Of a stretch of 64,000 nt of DNA, positions 55,357-64,000 are shown one piece after another. The position numbers and the translations under genes are program-made. The notes below the pieces were generated by a model. The model searched no databases. It was not told where the DNA came from and was given only the letters and a program-made list of their open reading frames with translations. Numbering within the stretch: position 1 is the stretch's first letter; each line of letters begins with the position of its first letter. This DNA comes from Robertmurraya siralis (GTDB lineage: Bacteria > Bacillota > Bacilli > Bacillales > Cytobacillaceae): assembly GCF_005502275.1 (NCBI RefSeq), contig NZ_SWLZ01000006.1:165035-229034 (forward strand), given 5' to 3'.

Positions 55357-57084
55357 TTATATGGCAGCTCCTGCTTTTCCGTCGGTTAACTTTTGTGAGA
55401 TAAAGAGAACGAGAATGATTAACACAATTTGTAGTACCCCGTATGCACATGCAGTTCCAAATTGAAATGCGTACATTTTCTGGAATATGGCAACTGATAA
55501 TGGCATGGTAGAGGTACTGTAAATTAAGATAGAAGCAACAAATTCACCAATTCCCTGAACAAGAGCGAGCAATGTTCCTGCTAGAATTCCAGAAAAAGCC
55601 ATTGGCATGACAACCCGCCTAAAGGTGTACCACCAATTTGCTCCTAAGCTGCGAGCTGCTTCTTCGACTGATTCGTCCATTTGCATTAATGCAGCAGACG
55701 TGGAGCGGAATATTAACGGCAGGTGCCGGACAAAGTATGCTAATGGCAAAATCCAAAATGTCCCAATTAAAACTTGGTTAAAGCTAAAAACATTAGGTTC
55801 ACTGAAAGCAGCGATTAAATTAACAGCAACAACAGTACCCGGAAGGGCCCATGGAACCATAATTAAAATATCAAGAAACACTTTCCCTTTAAATCTCATT
55901 CGTACAAGTGCATATGCTGCGGCAACACCGAAAAGAATATTGCCTGCCGTTGCGACAAAGCTCATCTGCAGACTATTCCATATCGGACGCCAGGTGCGCT
56001 CATCTGTAAATAGATCAATATAATGCTGCAATGTATAGCTTGTCGGGATAATTTGAACAGTCCATTCTCCATCAACTGAAAAAGAGATCAACACAAGCAC
56101 TAGAATTGGAAGCATTAAGATAATGACACCGATAAAAGAAAAAGCCATCGATAAGTATTTTGCCAACTGTGAACGCAATTCGGTTCGATGAACGCCGATG
56201 CCCTTACTCTGATTCTGAAAATTACGTCTGCCCTGATACCATCTCATCAGAATCAAAAAGGAAATCGAAACAATCGAAAGAATGGTAGATTGAGTAGCTG
56301 CCATATCAAGATTTCCATTCGTCCTCGACAAGTAAATTTGCATCGTCATTGTTCTATCAACACCAAACATTAATGGTGCAGTGTACGAAGCCATGGATAT
56401 CATAAAGACAAGTAAGGAAGAAGCCACAAGTGATGGCGTCAACATTGGTAAAATTACTTTAAGCCAAATGCGAATTCTCCCTGAGCCTAAGCTTGTTGCT
56501 GCTTCTTCTAAGGAGGGATCCAATCCTTTAATCGCTGCTGCTGCAGTTAAATAAAAATACGTATACATGGTGAACGTATGAACAACGATCACTCCTACAA
56601 CACCTTTTAAAGCAAATGGCACACTATCAAGATTAAACAATGCTTGAAAAAACCTTGGAATAATACCACTTTCTCCATATAAAAAGGTGAAAGATAAAAC
56701 ACCCACCAGTGGCGGCAATGCCATCGGCACTAAAATTAAAACTGATAAAATCCTTCTGCCGGGGAACTCATAACGTTCCATTAAAAAGGCCATCGTTACC
56801 CCAACAATGGCACAGGTAATAACACTAATGACCGAAATATATATACTTGTCCAAAGCGCTTCAAGATTGGCAGTACTAGTTAAGCCAAAAAAGCGTTGGT
56901 AATTTTCGAAAGTCGCACCTTCCTCAGTCATAACACTTTGGAGAAAAGTCTGATAAAAAGGATAAATTACATATGCTAAAAGCACCAAAAAAATAGGTGA
57001 AATTAAAACATAAACAAAATATTTGGATCGGGTTAACCGACTCCACCAATTTTCTTTCATAACTACATCCTGATTTCCACTCAT
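55357..57084 (-). CDS. ABC transporter permease, two-domain (FbpB-type)
   Basis: A 575-residue fused permease with about 12 membrane segments and two EAA loops: EEAATSLGSGRIRIWLKVILP at about 196 and EEAARSLGANWWYTFRRVVMP at about 475. Such fusions serve iron(III), thiamine, polyamine or phosphonate importers. The substrate here is unknown. It lies 11 bases after the ATPase gene. Confidence 0.9.
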   Translation of the reverse strand: MSGNQDVVMKENWWSRLTRSKYFVYVLISPIFLVLLAYVIYPFYQTFLQSVMTEEGATFENYQRFFGLTSTANLEALWTSIYISVISVITCAIVGVTMAFLMERYEFPGRRILSVLILVPMALPPLVGVLSFTFLYGESGIIPRFFQALFNLDSVPFALKGVVGVIVVHTFTMYTYFYLTAAAAIKGLDPSLEEAATSLGSGRIRIWLKVILPMLTPSLVASSLLVFMISMASYTAPLMFGVDRTMTMQIYLSRTNGNLDMAATQSTILSIVSISFLILMRWYQGRRNFQNQSKGIGVHRTELRSQLAKYLSMAFSFIGVIILMLPILVLVLISFSVDGEWTVQIIPTSYTLQHYIDLFTDERTWRPIWNSLQMSFVATAGNILFGVAAAYALVRMRFKGKVFLDILIMVPWALPGTVVAVNLIAAFSEPNVFSFNQVLIGTFWILPLAYFVRHLPLIFRSTSAALMQMDESVEEAARSLGANWWYTFRRVVMPMAFSGILAGTLLALVQGIGEFVASILIYSTSTMPLSVAIFQKMYAFQFGTACAYGVLQIVLIILVLFISQKLTDGKAGAAI

Positions 57085-57095
57085 TTTTTCACCTC

Positions 57096-58166
57096 CTATT
57101 CACCAATCAAGTAAATTCCGTTTACCGGAACATGGAGAGTAATCGAATCACCTCTATTAAGAATTCGGTTACCTTTATTAATAATCATTACTTTCATGAT
57201 ATTGGAGCCGACTTTAACAACATAATTAATACTTACTCCAGTAAATTCAACCAATTGAATCGTGCCGTGTAATTCATTCACTCCTGGACCTTCAAACACT
57301 GCCTCCGGACGAATTGAACATTTTATCTTCTCTCCAATTGTAAGATTTTTTCCATTTGCTGACTGATCGATAGAACCTTGAACAAAAATATGATCTTCGA
57401 GCTTTACTTTCACCGAGTTTTCAATAATTTCAACCACTTCTCCATTCAGTACATTTGATTCTCCAATGAAAGAAGCAACAAAATGATTGGTTGGTTTATT
57501 ATAGATCTCTTGCGGAGTTCCAATTTGTTGAACAACACCTTCTTTCATAACCATAATCCGATCGGACATGGTCATTGCTTCAGTTTGATCATGGGTAACA
57601 TAGATCGTCGTTACCCCTAACTCAACCTGAAGTCTCTTAATCTCAACTCTCGTTTCCTCGCGCAATTTTGCATCTAAATTGGAAAGTGGTTCATCAAGCA
57701 AAAGAATATCTGGCTCGATTACAAGAGCACGAGCTAACGCAACACGTTGTTGTTGCCCACCTGATAGCTCATTTATTTTACGTGCACCGTATTTTTCTAG
57801 ATGAACCAGTTTTTGTGCTCGTTCCACTTTCTCCTTGATTACTGCTTTGGACATTTTGCGTACTTCAAGACCAAATGCAATATTTTCAAAAACAGTCATA
57901 TGTGGAAAAAGTGCATAATTTTGAAAGACCATCCCAATATTTCGTTTATTTGGCTGAAGAGTTGTTACATCACGATTATCAAAATAAATTTTTCCTTTTG
58001 TCGGAAAATAAAAACCAGCAATCATCCGTAATGTAGTTGTTTTTCCACATCCTGATGGTCCTAAAAAGGTAAAAAACTCTCCAGGTTTAACATCTATATC
58101 TACATTCTCAACGCCAACAGCTGAACCAAACATTTTACTAACAGTTTCTAGTCTTACATTTTTCAA
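57096..58166 (-). CDS. ABC transporter ATP-binding protein (PotA/FbpC type)
   Basis: A 356-residue ATPase. Walker A is GPSGCGKTT, the Q-loop MVFQNYALFPHM, the signature LSGGQQQRVALARAL, Walker B ILLLDEPLSNLD and the switch VTHDQTEAM. A C-terminal TOBE domain (about 270-356) is present. The TTG at 58166 is chosen because GAGGTG lies six bases upstream; the frame is open 11 codons further. Confidence 0.9.
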   Translation of the reverse strand: MKNVRLETVSKMFGSAVGVENVDIDVKPGEFFTFLGPSGCGKTTTLRMIAGFYFPTKGKIYFDNRDVTTLQPNKRNIGMVFQNYALFPHMTVFENIAFGLEVRKMSKAVIKEKVERAQKLVHLEKYGARKINELSGGQQQRVALARALVIEPDILLLDEPLSNLDAKLREETRVEIKRLQVELGVTTIYVTHDQTEAMTMSDRIMVMKEGVVQQIGTPQEIYNKPTNHFVASFIGESNVLNGEVVEIIENSVKVKLEDHIFVQGSIDQSANGKNLTIGEKIKCSIRPEAVFEGPGVNELHGTIQLVEFTGVSINYVVKVGSNIMKVMIINKGNRILNRGDSITLHVPVNGIYLIGE

Positions 58167-58340
58167 TACGAACACCTCGCTGTAATTTAGAAAGAGCAAG
58201 CACCTTCAGGAACGATCGAAAGAACACAATTTTTACTAGAACATCTTGTGTGCAATCGTTGTAAAAATGTTTTCTTCAAGGAAAAAATTTTTTGTCATTA
58301 ATCTTGCAGCGATCGCTTGATTAAAATCAGTAAAATTCAT

Positions 58341-58373
58341 AAAAAGGGCAAAGGAAATTTCTTCACCCTTTTT
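58341..58373 (-). terminator. Stem-loop between binding-protein and ATPase genes
   Basis: AAAAAGGG and CCCTTTTT pair with AAG...CTT inside, and a T-rich run follows on the minus strand. It is probably a leaky terminator that lets the binding protein be made in excess. Confidence 0.65.
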
Positions 58374-58392
58374 AAAAGGAACCACAGTTCGC

Positions 58393-59472
58393 TTAGTTCT
58401 TACCTTTTATATTTTCATCCCAATATTGCATCCATTCTGCCTCTTTTTCGGACATAACTTCCCAGTCAAGCTCTAAAGATTTCAACTCAAGTTCTTGATA
58501 CCAATCAGGCATTGCAGATTTATCAATATCAGTACGAGTTGGAATTTGATATAAATCCTCTGCTAACGTTGTTCGTGTTTCTGGCTCAAACAAGAACTCA
58601 TAAAATAACTTTGCATTTTCAAGATTTTTTGCATCTTTGACTAGACCAACTGCATCAACTAAAATAGGTGCACCACTTTGAGGATAGATGTAATCAAACG
58701 GCTGATTATGCTGATTCTTTTGAATAAGGATATCTTGAAGATTCCAAAGAGAAATTGAGCCTTCTTGACGAGCAAGCTTCAAATATAAATTTGTTGGATC
58801 TTGTGCATACTCCTTCGTGTTGGCATCTAATTTTTTAAGCCATTCATAACCTGCTTCAGGATTATCAGCACCTTGCTCATGAATCATCGCTGAGTAAATG
58901 GTTCTCATCGTTCCGGACGCTAATACACCACGAATGATGAGCTGGTCATCCCACTTTGGATCTAATAAATCATCCCAATCCTGTGGAGCTTCCTCTTTGG
59001 AAAGCATATCTGAGTTGTACATGATAACTTCCGGTAGAAGCATCTCGCCATACCAACGGCCTTCTGCATCCTTATGTTCTGCTAGAATACTAGCATCGAA
59101 GCTTGGCTTAAATGGTTCTAATAAATCTTCGTTTGCTGCAGTCATAAAGGCAGATTGAGTACCACCCCACCAAAAGTCAGCCTGTGGATTTGCCTTTTCA
59201 CCACGTACACGCTCAAGAATCTCCTGTGCTCCCATCGTTAAGACGTCAACTCTTACATCAGGGTATTTCGCATTAAACATCTCAACAACTTGATCAACGA
59301 TCGTCTGATCCCGCGCTGTATAAATAACAAGATTTCCACTCGCAGATTCTTCTGCATCCCCACCTTGATTATTCGATGGAGATTCTTCACCTGAAGAACC
59401 GCTTGAACATGCAGAAACAAACAACATCATCAACCCCAGTAAAAGAACTAAAAAACTCTTCTTTTTAAACAT
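58393..59472 (-). CDS. ABC transporter substrate-binding lipoprotein
   Basis: A 359-residue binding protein with a lipoprotein signal (LMMLFVSAC, lipid-modified Cys at about residue 22), then a Ser/Gly/Glu-rich linker. The mature part starts LVIYTARDQTIVDQVVEMF, typical of the SBP_bac_6 / FbpA-FutA group. The iron-binding tyrosine pair of true FbpA is not clear, so iron is not a safe guess. It is the first gene of the operon. A small palindrome GTAGAT-CAATA-ATCTAC (59506-59522) lies just upstream. Confidence 0.88.
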   Translation of the reverse strand: MFKKKSFLVLLLGLMMLFVSACSSGSSGEESPSNNQGGDAEESASGNLVIYTARDQTIVDQVVEMFNAKYPDVRVDVLTMGAQEILERVRGEKANPQADFWWGGTQSAFMTAANEDLLEPFKPSFDASILAEHKDAEGRWYGEMLLPEVIMYNSDMLSKEEAPQDWDDLLDPKWDDQLIIRGVLASGTMRTIYSAMIHEQGADNPEAGYEWLKKLDANTKEYAQDPTNLYLKLARQEGSISLWNLQDILIQKNQHNQPFDYIYPQSGAPILVDAVGLVKDAKNLENAKLFYEFLFEPETRTTLAEDLYQIPTRTDIDKSAMPDWYQELELKSLELDWEVMSEKEAEWMQYWDENIKGKN

Positions 59473-59543
59473 TTGAATCCCCCTAGCTTCTTTATTTATT
59501 CTTGAAGTAGATCAATAATCTACTAAGAACCATTTTTATACAT

Positions 59544-59704
59544 AGCTTTGTTAGATGTCAGTGTTGTTTTTGGGCCCATTTCCGTCTGAATCATGAAACG
59601 AAAGGAGAAAACGAGTCGTGGAATCAGAGTACCCTTCAGTTCTAAAAAAGGACGTGAAACCAAGATTTCATATAAGATGAGCCCAAAATTTTTGTTTAAC
59701 AAGG
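59544..59704 (+). mobile_element. MITE-like element, copy C (about 161 bp, diverged)
   Basis: The left end AGCTTTGTTAGATGTCAGTG and the right part GATGAGCCCAAAATTTTTG with TTTAACAAGG match the family; the middle holds extra sequence, and the CAATTCTAT block near the right end is missing. No clear target duplication remains. It lies just upstream of the binding-protein gene. Confidence 0.65.
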
Positions 59705-59725
59705 AATAAATAGGAGACACGGATG

Positions 59726-60949
59726 TCACAAGTTAGGTGCATTTAAAATACTGTCATATTCTCTTAAAAACAGAGAGATTGCTCCTAATACTCCTGCATT
59801 TTCGCCAAGCTCTGATTGATGTATTCCCACTGAACTAGGTAAGTATGGCTGCACAATTTTTTGCAATCTTGGAAGAATGAAGTCAGCCGATTTCATTACT
59901 CCCCCATCTAAAATTACAACCTCAGGATTTAAAAGAGATGCGGCATTAATAATTCCATAAGCTAAATGTTCTATTGCATTCTCAACAATTTTTAATGCTA
60001 CCTTGTCTCCATCCGAAGCTAACAGAAAAGCTTGTTTACCTGTCAACTCAGAAGCAATCGCCTCTTTATATAAAGGGTGGTTGCGCTCTTCCCTGATTGC
60101 CATTGTTAATTTCTCACCGATGGCTTTTCCACCTGCAACACTTTCCAGATAACCATATCGATGAAAAATTGGTTTAAACTCTTTTTTCATATCATTCTTG
60201 TCTGTTACTAAATAACCTATTTCACCGGCGGCATAAGACGCCCCTCGGTACAGTTGGTTATGAATGATAATGCCACTACCTATTCCAGTTCCGACAGCGA
60301 TGAACAGAATGTTCTCCTTTTTCTGAGCACTTCCCAACCATTGTTCTCCAAGAACGGCAACGTTAACGTCGTTATCAACATAGACTGGGAAGGAAAAATA
60401 TCTCTCAGACTCTGTCAAAAACGGATAACGAATCCAGTTTAAACTTGGTGCCTCAAGCACTACCCCAGTTTCCGTTTCAACTATCCCCGGTACGCCAACT
60501 CCCATTCCTAGCACCAACTCTTCTGCTATTTGGCTTTGCTGGAGCATGTCAAAAACTTCCGTATAAAGCATTCTCATTAATTGCTTTAGATGCTTCTTTG
60601 TACTGAATGTCCTTGAACAGATAATATTCCCAGTCAAATCGGAGATAGCTGCTTTTACTTTCGTACCGCCAATATCTACTCCAACTACATACGCGGCTTT
60701 TTCATTAAAATAAAGCTGTATCGGTCTTCTTCCACCTTGTGAAGAGGACTCTCCTATCCCTCTTTCATGTATCCAGTTCTCTTGAACTAATTCATCCACA
60801 AGAATGGAAACTGTCGGTTTGCTAAAATTTAGCTTTCCTGCTATTTCAGCTCTAGAAATAGGTTGATAGGTTCTTATACATTGCAAAACAAGTTTTTTGT
60901 TAAAAAGTTTTGATTGTTCATTTGGAGATTTTCTAATCACAGATATCAC
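59726..60949 (-). CDS. ROK family transcriptional repressor (XylR type)
   Basis: A 407-residue regulator. The N-terminal winged helix (about 20-75) contains ISRAEIAGKLNFSKPTVSIL, and the ROK kinase-like domain has VVGVDIGGTKVKAAISDLTG and the cluster around ENILFIAVGTGIGSGIII. The zinc cysteine motif of ROK kinases is absent, as expected for a pure regulator. GTG at 60949 is taken; a GTG three codons later is equally possible. It is divergent from the secreted deacetylase and shares an operator region with it. Confidence 0.9.
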   Translation of the reverse strand: MISVIRKSPNEQSKLFNKKLVLQCIRTYQPISRAEIAGKLNFSKPTVSILVDELVQENWIHERGIGESSSQGGRRPIQLYFNEKAAYVVGVDIGGTKVKAAISDLTGNIICSRTFSTKKHLKQLMRMLYTEVFDMLQQSQIAEELVLGMGVGVPGIVETETGVVLEAPSLNWIRYPFLTESERYFSFPVYVDNDVNVAVLGEQWLGSAQKKENILFIAVGTGIGSGIIIHNQLYRGASYAAGEIGYLVTDKNDMKKEFKPIFHRYGYLESVAGGKAIGEKLTMAIREERNHPLYKEAIASELTGKQAFLLASDGDKVALKIVENAIEHLAYGIINAASLLNPEVVILDGGVMKSADFILPRLQKIVQPYLPSSVGIHQSELGENAGVLGAISLFLREYDSILNAPNL

Positions 60950-60962
60950 AGCCCTACATTTG

Positions 60963-61012
60963 TTAGTTAGTTAGCCTAATTAATTTATATAATAAAATGA
61001 AAGTGTTTACAA
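60963..61012 (-). promoter_or_regulatory. Promoter of the ROK gene with operator and cre site
   Basis: On the minus strand TTGTAA (61007-61012) and TATAAA (60984-60989) are 17 bases apart. TGAAAGTGTTTACA (60998-61011) matches the CcpA cre consensus except for one base and covers the -35 and spacer. TTAGTTAG with CTAATTAA (60963-60983) is an imperfect copy of the ROK operator near +1. This predicts catabolite repression and autoregulation. Confidence 0.65.
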
Positions 61013-61121
61013 TATTTAATTTAAAAAATTTAGATTATTTTGAATCAGAAATTAAAGTAACCATGAATTTAGCCCTTGTTCTATCTACCTACTTTTTGTG
61101 TCAAATAGTCATTTAGTGATG

Positions 61122-61149
61122 TTTACAATATTCTGAATAATTATATAAT
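61122..61149 (+). promoter_or_regulatory. Promoter of the PIG-L deacetylase gene
   Basis: TTTACA (61122-61127) and a perfect TATAAT (61144-61149) are 16 bases apart, with the start near 61157 and the ROK operator about 20 bases beyond it. Confidence 0.6.
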
Positions 61150-61176
61150 ATGACTTGAGAGTATAATTTATTCTTA

Positions 61177-61201
61177 TTAGTTAGTTAATTTTACTAACTA
61201 A
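61177..61201 (+). promoter_or_regulatory. ROK/XylR-type operator
   Basis: A 25-bp inverted repeat with perfect 9-bp arms, TTAGTTAGT-N7-ACTAACTAA. Its length and TTAGTT ends match the xyl operators of Bacillus XylR, also a ROK protein. It lies just downstream of the deacetylase promoter, so binding would block transcription. Confidence 0.75.
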
Positions 61202-61261
61202 AATAATAAAGAAAGGAGTATTGAAGAATACTTATCCTAATTATGAAAGGGGTTTCTCTCA

Positions 61262-63766
61262 TTGAAAAAACTTAGTTATTTAATTGTGACCATTCTGTTT
61301 TTTGCCTCTCTTTTGCCTCCGATTAGTTTTGCACAAACTAAAAATGAGCCTGATGTTGAACTGTGGAATGCTGTCAAACCGCTTGATACAACAGTTTCAT
61401 TCTTAAATACAGGAGCGCATCCAGATGATGAGCGCAGCGATCTGCTTGCCTATTTATCACGAGGCTTAGGAGTCAAAACAGCTAGCCTCATTGCCAACAG
61501 AGGAGAAGGTGGTCAAAATGCCATCGGGAATGAGCTAGGAAATGCCCTCGGGATCATTCGCTCCAACGAGATGATTGAAGCTGCTAAAGTTAATGGAGTT
61601 AAAGCCTACCATCTAAGTGAAACAACATCAGATCCTATCTACGATTTTGGCTTTTCTAAATCACCCGATGAAACACTCGAAAAATGGGGTGAAGAACTAA
61701 CCTATGAGCGTTTAATCAAATTTATTAGAATTTACCAACCGGACATTGTTATGCCTTCTTTCCTAAATGTCGACAGTCAACACGGACACCATAGAGCCAT
61801 AACTGTTTTATCACAAAAAGCTTTTGAAGATGCTGCAGATCCAGAAGTTTTTCCTGAGCACTTTAAAGAGGGATTACATCCTTGGCAAATCAAGAAACTT
61901 TACCTGCCTGCGTCATCAGCCGATTCTGCCACCACTTCGATCGAAATTGGAGACTACGACCCTATTTATGGGATGAGCTACCCTCAGCTCGGTGAAGCTT
62001 CACGCTATTTACACAAGAGCCAAGGAATGGGCAATGATATTCCAGTCGCTCCAAGACAGGCGCATTTAGATTTAGTCAAGTCGGCCGTACAATCCTCTTC
62101 CAAAGAAATTTTTGCAGGAATTCCATACGATTTCCACGAATGGGCACAAATAATTCCTGCAAATAACGTTCAAAAGCGCCTCAATGCATTGCAGGATAAA
62201 CTGGAGGAGATGATCAGCCTATACCCTAAACGCGAAGCAATTTTACCGAAATCTCAAAATGCTTTAAAAGAAGTTAAAAAAATAATATCTCTTATTAAAT
62301 CAAGCACCTTGAATAGCAGTGTTAAAAATGATTTAATCCATAAACTTGAAGTGAAAGCTGAGCAACTTCAAGAATTAAGCTTTATTTCTTCCAACCTCTC
62401 AGTAGATATTGGGATCGATTCATATGTGTTAACACAAGGAGAAAAAACAAAAGTACAAGTAACTGTTTCAAATAAAGGAAAAACAAAGATTCAACATATC
62501 AAAACAGCTCTGATTACCCCTAAGAATTGGCGACATGAAAAACCTTCAGAACTCAAACATCTGAAGCCTGGGGAGTCAAAAACAGTTACTTATAATGTGA
62601 CCGTTCCTAAGAAAGCCGAATATTTCCACCCCTACGACGAAGCCATGCTACAGGCTCAAATTTCATTTAAAGAAAACGGGGTCGAAACAAGTAAAAGTCT
62701 TGATTTGAATAATACAGTCAGTGTTCTTCCTGATTTAAGTGTAACTGCCACACCTGCCAATATAACCGTGAACACAGCAGACGTACAAGATAAAATACCT
62801 GTAAATGTAAAAGTCAAAAACTATGCAAAAGAAAAGAAGAGTGCAAAGGTTTCATTAAATCTGCCAGATGGTTGGGCAAGTCAGCCTGCAGTAGCAAATG
62901 TCTCCCTAACAGAACGATTTGAGGAAAAGGATGTTGCCTTTACATTAATACCTCCTTCAAACGTAGATGAGGGAAGTTTTACAATTGAAACAATTGCTGT
63001 TGCAGAGGGAAAAATCTACAATGCAACTGTTCAGGAGATTAAATATGAGCATATTAAAGACTCGTACTTCCTCTATCCAGCAGCAATCAATGGCGTGGCA
63101 TTCGAACTGTTAAAGCCAGACCATCTAAAAATTGGTTATATTGAAAGCGGGTTTGATACTATCGCCGACTCACTAATAAATGCCGGATTTGATATTACCA
63201 AACTAACTTCCGATGATTTAGCTACTAGTGATCTTAGTCAATACGATACAATTGTTACTGGAATTCGGGTAACTCTCGCTAGAGAAGACTTTTTACAACA
63301 TAACGAGCGATTACTGGAATACGTAGAAAATGGCGGTCATTTAGTCGTCCAATACATGACTTCTGGCGACCCTTGGAATTCCGTTTTGACACCTCCATAC
63401 CCATTAACAATCGGAAGCCCATCAATTCGTTGGCGAGTTACCGACGAAAATGCTGAAGTAACAATGACGCAACCAGAACACCCATTATTTAATTTTCCTA
63501 ATAAAATTACAAGCAATGACTGGGATAACTGGGTTCAAGAAAGAGGTCTCTACTTCCCAATGGCATGGGATGACCGTTACGAAACCTTTGTTTCGATGGC
63601 TGATCCGAATGAAGAGCCCTTTACAAGCGGAATTCTCATGGCGAATTATGGTAAAGGGACCTACCTTTATACGAGCCTTGTTTTCTATCGGCAAATTGAT
63701 GCCCAAGTCCCAGGAGGATATCGAATCTTTACCAATTTATTAAGCTTTGGCGCTTATAACAACTAA
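61262..63766 (+). CDS. Secreted PIG-L family deacetylase, multidomain
   Basis: An 834-residue exported protein with a signal peptide (about 1-24). The N-terminal PIG-L/LmbE domain (about 40-300) has the zinc motif AHPDDE at 52-57 and HGHH at 174-177. The middle (about 380-610) looks like two Ig-like CARDB/NPCBM-associated modules, and the C-terminus (about 630-830) resembles a ThuA/GATase1-like domain (IVTGIRVTLAR, YVENGGHLVVQYM). Relatives remove N-acetyl groups from sugars. TTG start after GAAAGGGG. Controlled by the ROK repressor. Confidence 0.85.
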   Translation: MKKLSYLIVTILFFASLLPPISFAQTKNEPDVELWNAVKPLDTTVSFLNTGAHPDDERSDLLAYLSRGLGVKTASLIANRGEGGQNAIGNELGNALGIIRSNEMIEAAKVNGVKAYHLSETTSDPIYDFGFSKSPDETLEKWGEELTYERLIKFIRIYQPDIVMPSFLNVDSQHGHHRAITVLSQKAFEDAADPEVFPEHFKEGLHPWQIKKLYLPASSADSATTSIEIGDYDPIYGMSYPQLGEASRYLHKSQGMGNDIPVAPRQAHLDLVKSAVQSSSKEIFAGIPYDFHEWAQIIPANNVQKRLNALQDKLEEMISLYPKREAILPKSQNALKEVKKIISLIKSSTLNSSVKNDLIHKLEVKAEQLQELSFISSNLSVDIGIDSYVLTQGEKTKVQVTVSNKGKTKIQHIKTALITPKNWRHEKPSELKHLKPGESKTVTYNVTVPKKAEYFHPYDEAMLQAQISFKENGVETSKSLDLNNTVSVLPDLSVTATPANITVNTADVQDKIPVNVKVKNYAKEKKSAKVSLNLPDGWASQPAVANVSLTERFEEKDVAFTLIPPSNVDEGSFTIETIAVAEGKIYNATVQEIKYEHIKDSYFLYPAAINGVAFELLKPDHLKIGYIESGFDTIADSLINAGFDITKLTSDDLATSDLSQYDTIVTGIRVTLAREDFLQHNERLLEYVENGGHLVVQYMTSGDPWNSVLTPPYPLTIGSPSIRWRVTDENAEVTMTQPEHPLFNFPNKITSNDWDNWVQERGLYFPMAWDDRYETFVSMADPNEEPFTSGILMANYGKGTYLYTSLVFYRQIDAQVPGGYRIFTNLLSFGAYNN

Positions 63767-63791
63767 ATTTCAGCGCTGATTGGATATGAAA

Positions 63792-63818
63792 ACCGGGCAA
63801 AACGCCCGGTCTTTTTTT
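63792..63818 (+). terminator. Terminator after the deacetylase gene
   Basis: ACCGGGC and GCCCGGT pair around AAAAC, followed by a run of T. Confidence 0.9.
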
Positions 63819-63860
63819 GTTTTGATGACATCACTAATACTAAATGAAGCTCTTTTCTGG

Positions 63861-63940
63861 ATATCGGTCTTTAAAAAAGTATTTCGGTCTTTATTTCATT
63901 TTATCGGTCTAAATCGAAATATTTCGGTCTTTATACTGTT
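63861..63940. repeat. Four 20-bp-spaced CGGTCT repeats
   Basis: CGGTCT occurs at 63865, 63885, 63905 and 63925, exactly 20 bases apart, in the frame ATNTCGGTCTTTA (third copy TATCGGTCTAAA). The bases between are AT-rich and less conserved. The block lies after the terminator, near the right edge. Confidence 0.75.
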
Positions 63941-64000
63941 ATTGTCCCTATATAGTAGACAGTTTTAGAAAAACAGTCACTCTCGAATTCATGATATAGT

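Noticed and set aside
59523..59729. Minus-strand 68-codon frame between the ROK gene and the binding-protein gene
   Set aside because: It is largely the sequence of MITE copy C and begins at the ROK stop.
63780..63968. Plus-strand 62-codon frame at the right edge
   Set aside because: It spans the terminator and the CGGTCT repeats and has no start site.

Overview
The window reads as chromosome of a spore-forming, low-GC Bacillaceae bacterium. Most genes have recognisable Bacillus relatives: prkA and yhbH (sporulation), a KinB-like kinase, yknWXYZ behind a textbook sigma-W promoter, an FMN riboswitch ahead of ribD-E-BA-H, an nfrA1-type reductase, a dhaS-type aldehyde dehydrogenase, queG and trmL. 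Intergenic DNA is AT-rich, many genes start with TTG or GTG after strong GGAGG-type sites, and the one tRNA gene carries its own CCA. The species cannot be fixed from this; a non-subtilis Bacillaceae genus is likely, because speD is the long E. coli-type enzyme and there is a formate dehydrogenase-N operon.

Layout. 1-5.6 kb: end of a DUF47 gene, phosphate permease, PurR-controlled purine permease, YoaP-like acetyltransferase, aldo/keto reductase and proC. 5.6-6.75 kb: a small LysM gene and non-coding DNA. 6.75-10.5 kb: yknWXYZ. 10.5-15.6 kb: oxidoreductases, Nudix hydrolase, speD, methyltransferase. 15.7-19.7 kb: prkA and yhbH separated by a 52-bp tandem hairpin array. 20-25.5 kb: small peptide gene, nitroreductase, DUF2243-CtaG pair, trmL, amidase, dhaS. 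25.8-31 kb: fdnGHI with a candidate Fnr-dependent promoter and long leader. 31-33 kb: queG and a B3/B4-domain protein. 33.5-34.3 kb: tRNA-Gly(TCC) preceded by four tandem copies of a unit containing the tRNA's 5' half. 34.4-41 kb: KinB-like kinase, ynfA, TetR regulator, DUF3231 protein, PII-DUF1538 pair. 41.1-43.3 kb: a two-gene restriction-modification system. 43.5-47.8 kb: riboflavin operon. 48-52.7 kb: MMPL transporter, coiled-coil partner and divergent TetR regulator. 52.7-64 kb: methyltransferase relic, then an ABC transporter-creatininase-ArgH-like operon, a ROK repressor and a secreted PIG-L deacetylase.

A family of short non-coding mobile elements (four copies; three flanked by 8-bp target duplications) is scattered through the window. 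The most unusual structures are the tRNA-Gly half-gene array, the 52-bp hairpin array, these elements, and the uncharacterised ABC/creatininase/ArgH-like/ROK/PIG-L neighbourhood. All identifications come from reading the sequence and from family knowledge; no database search was run.
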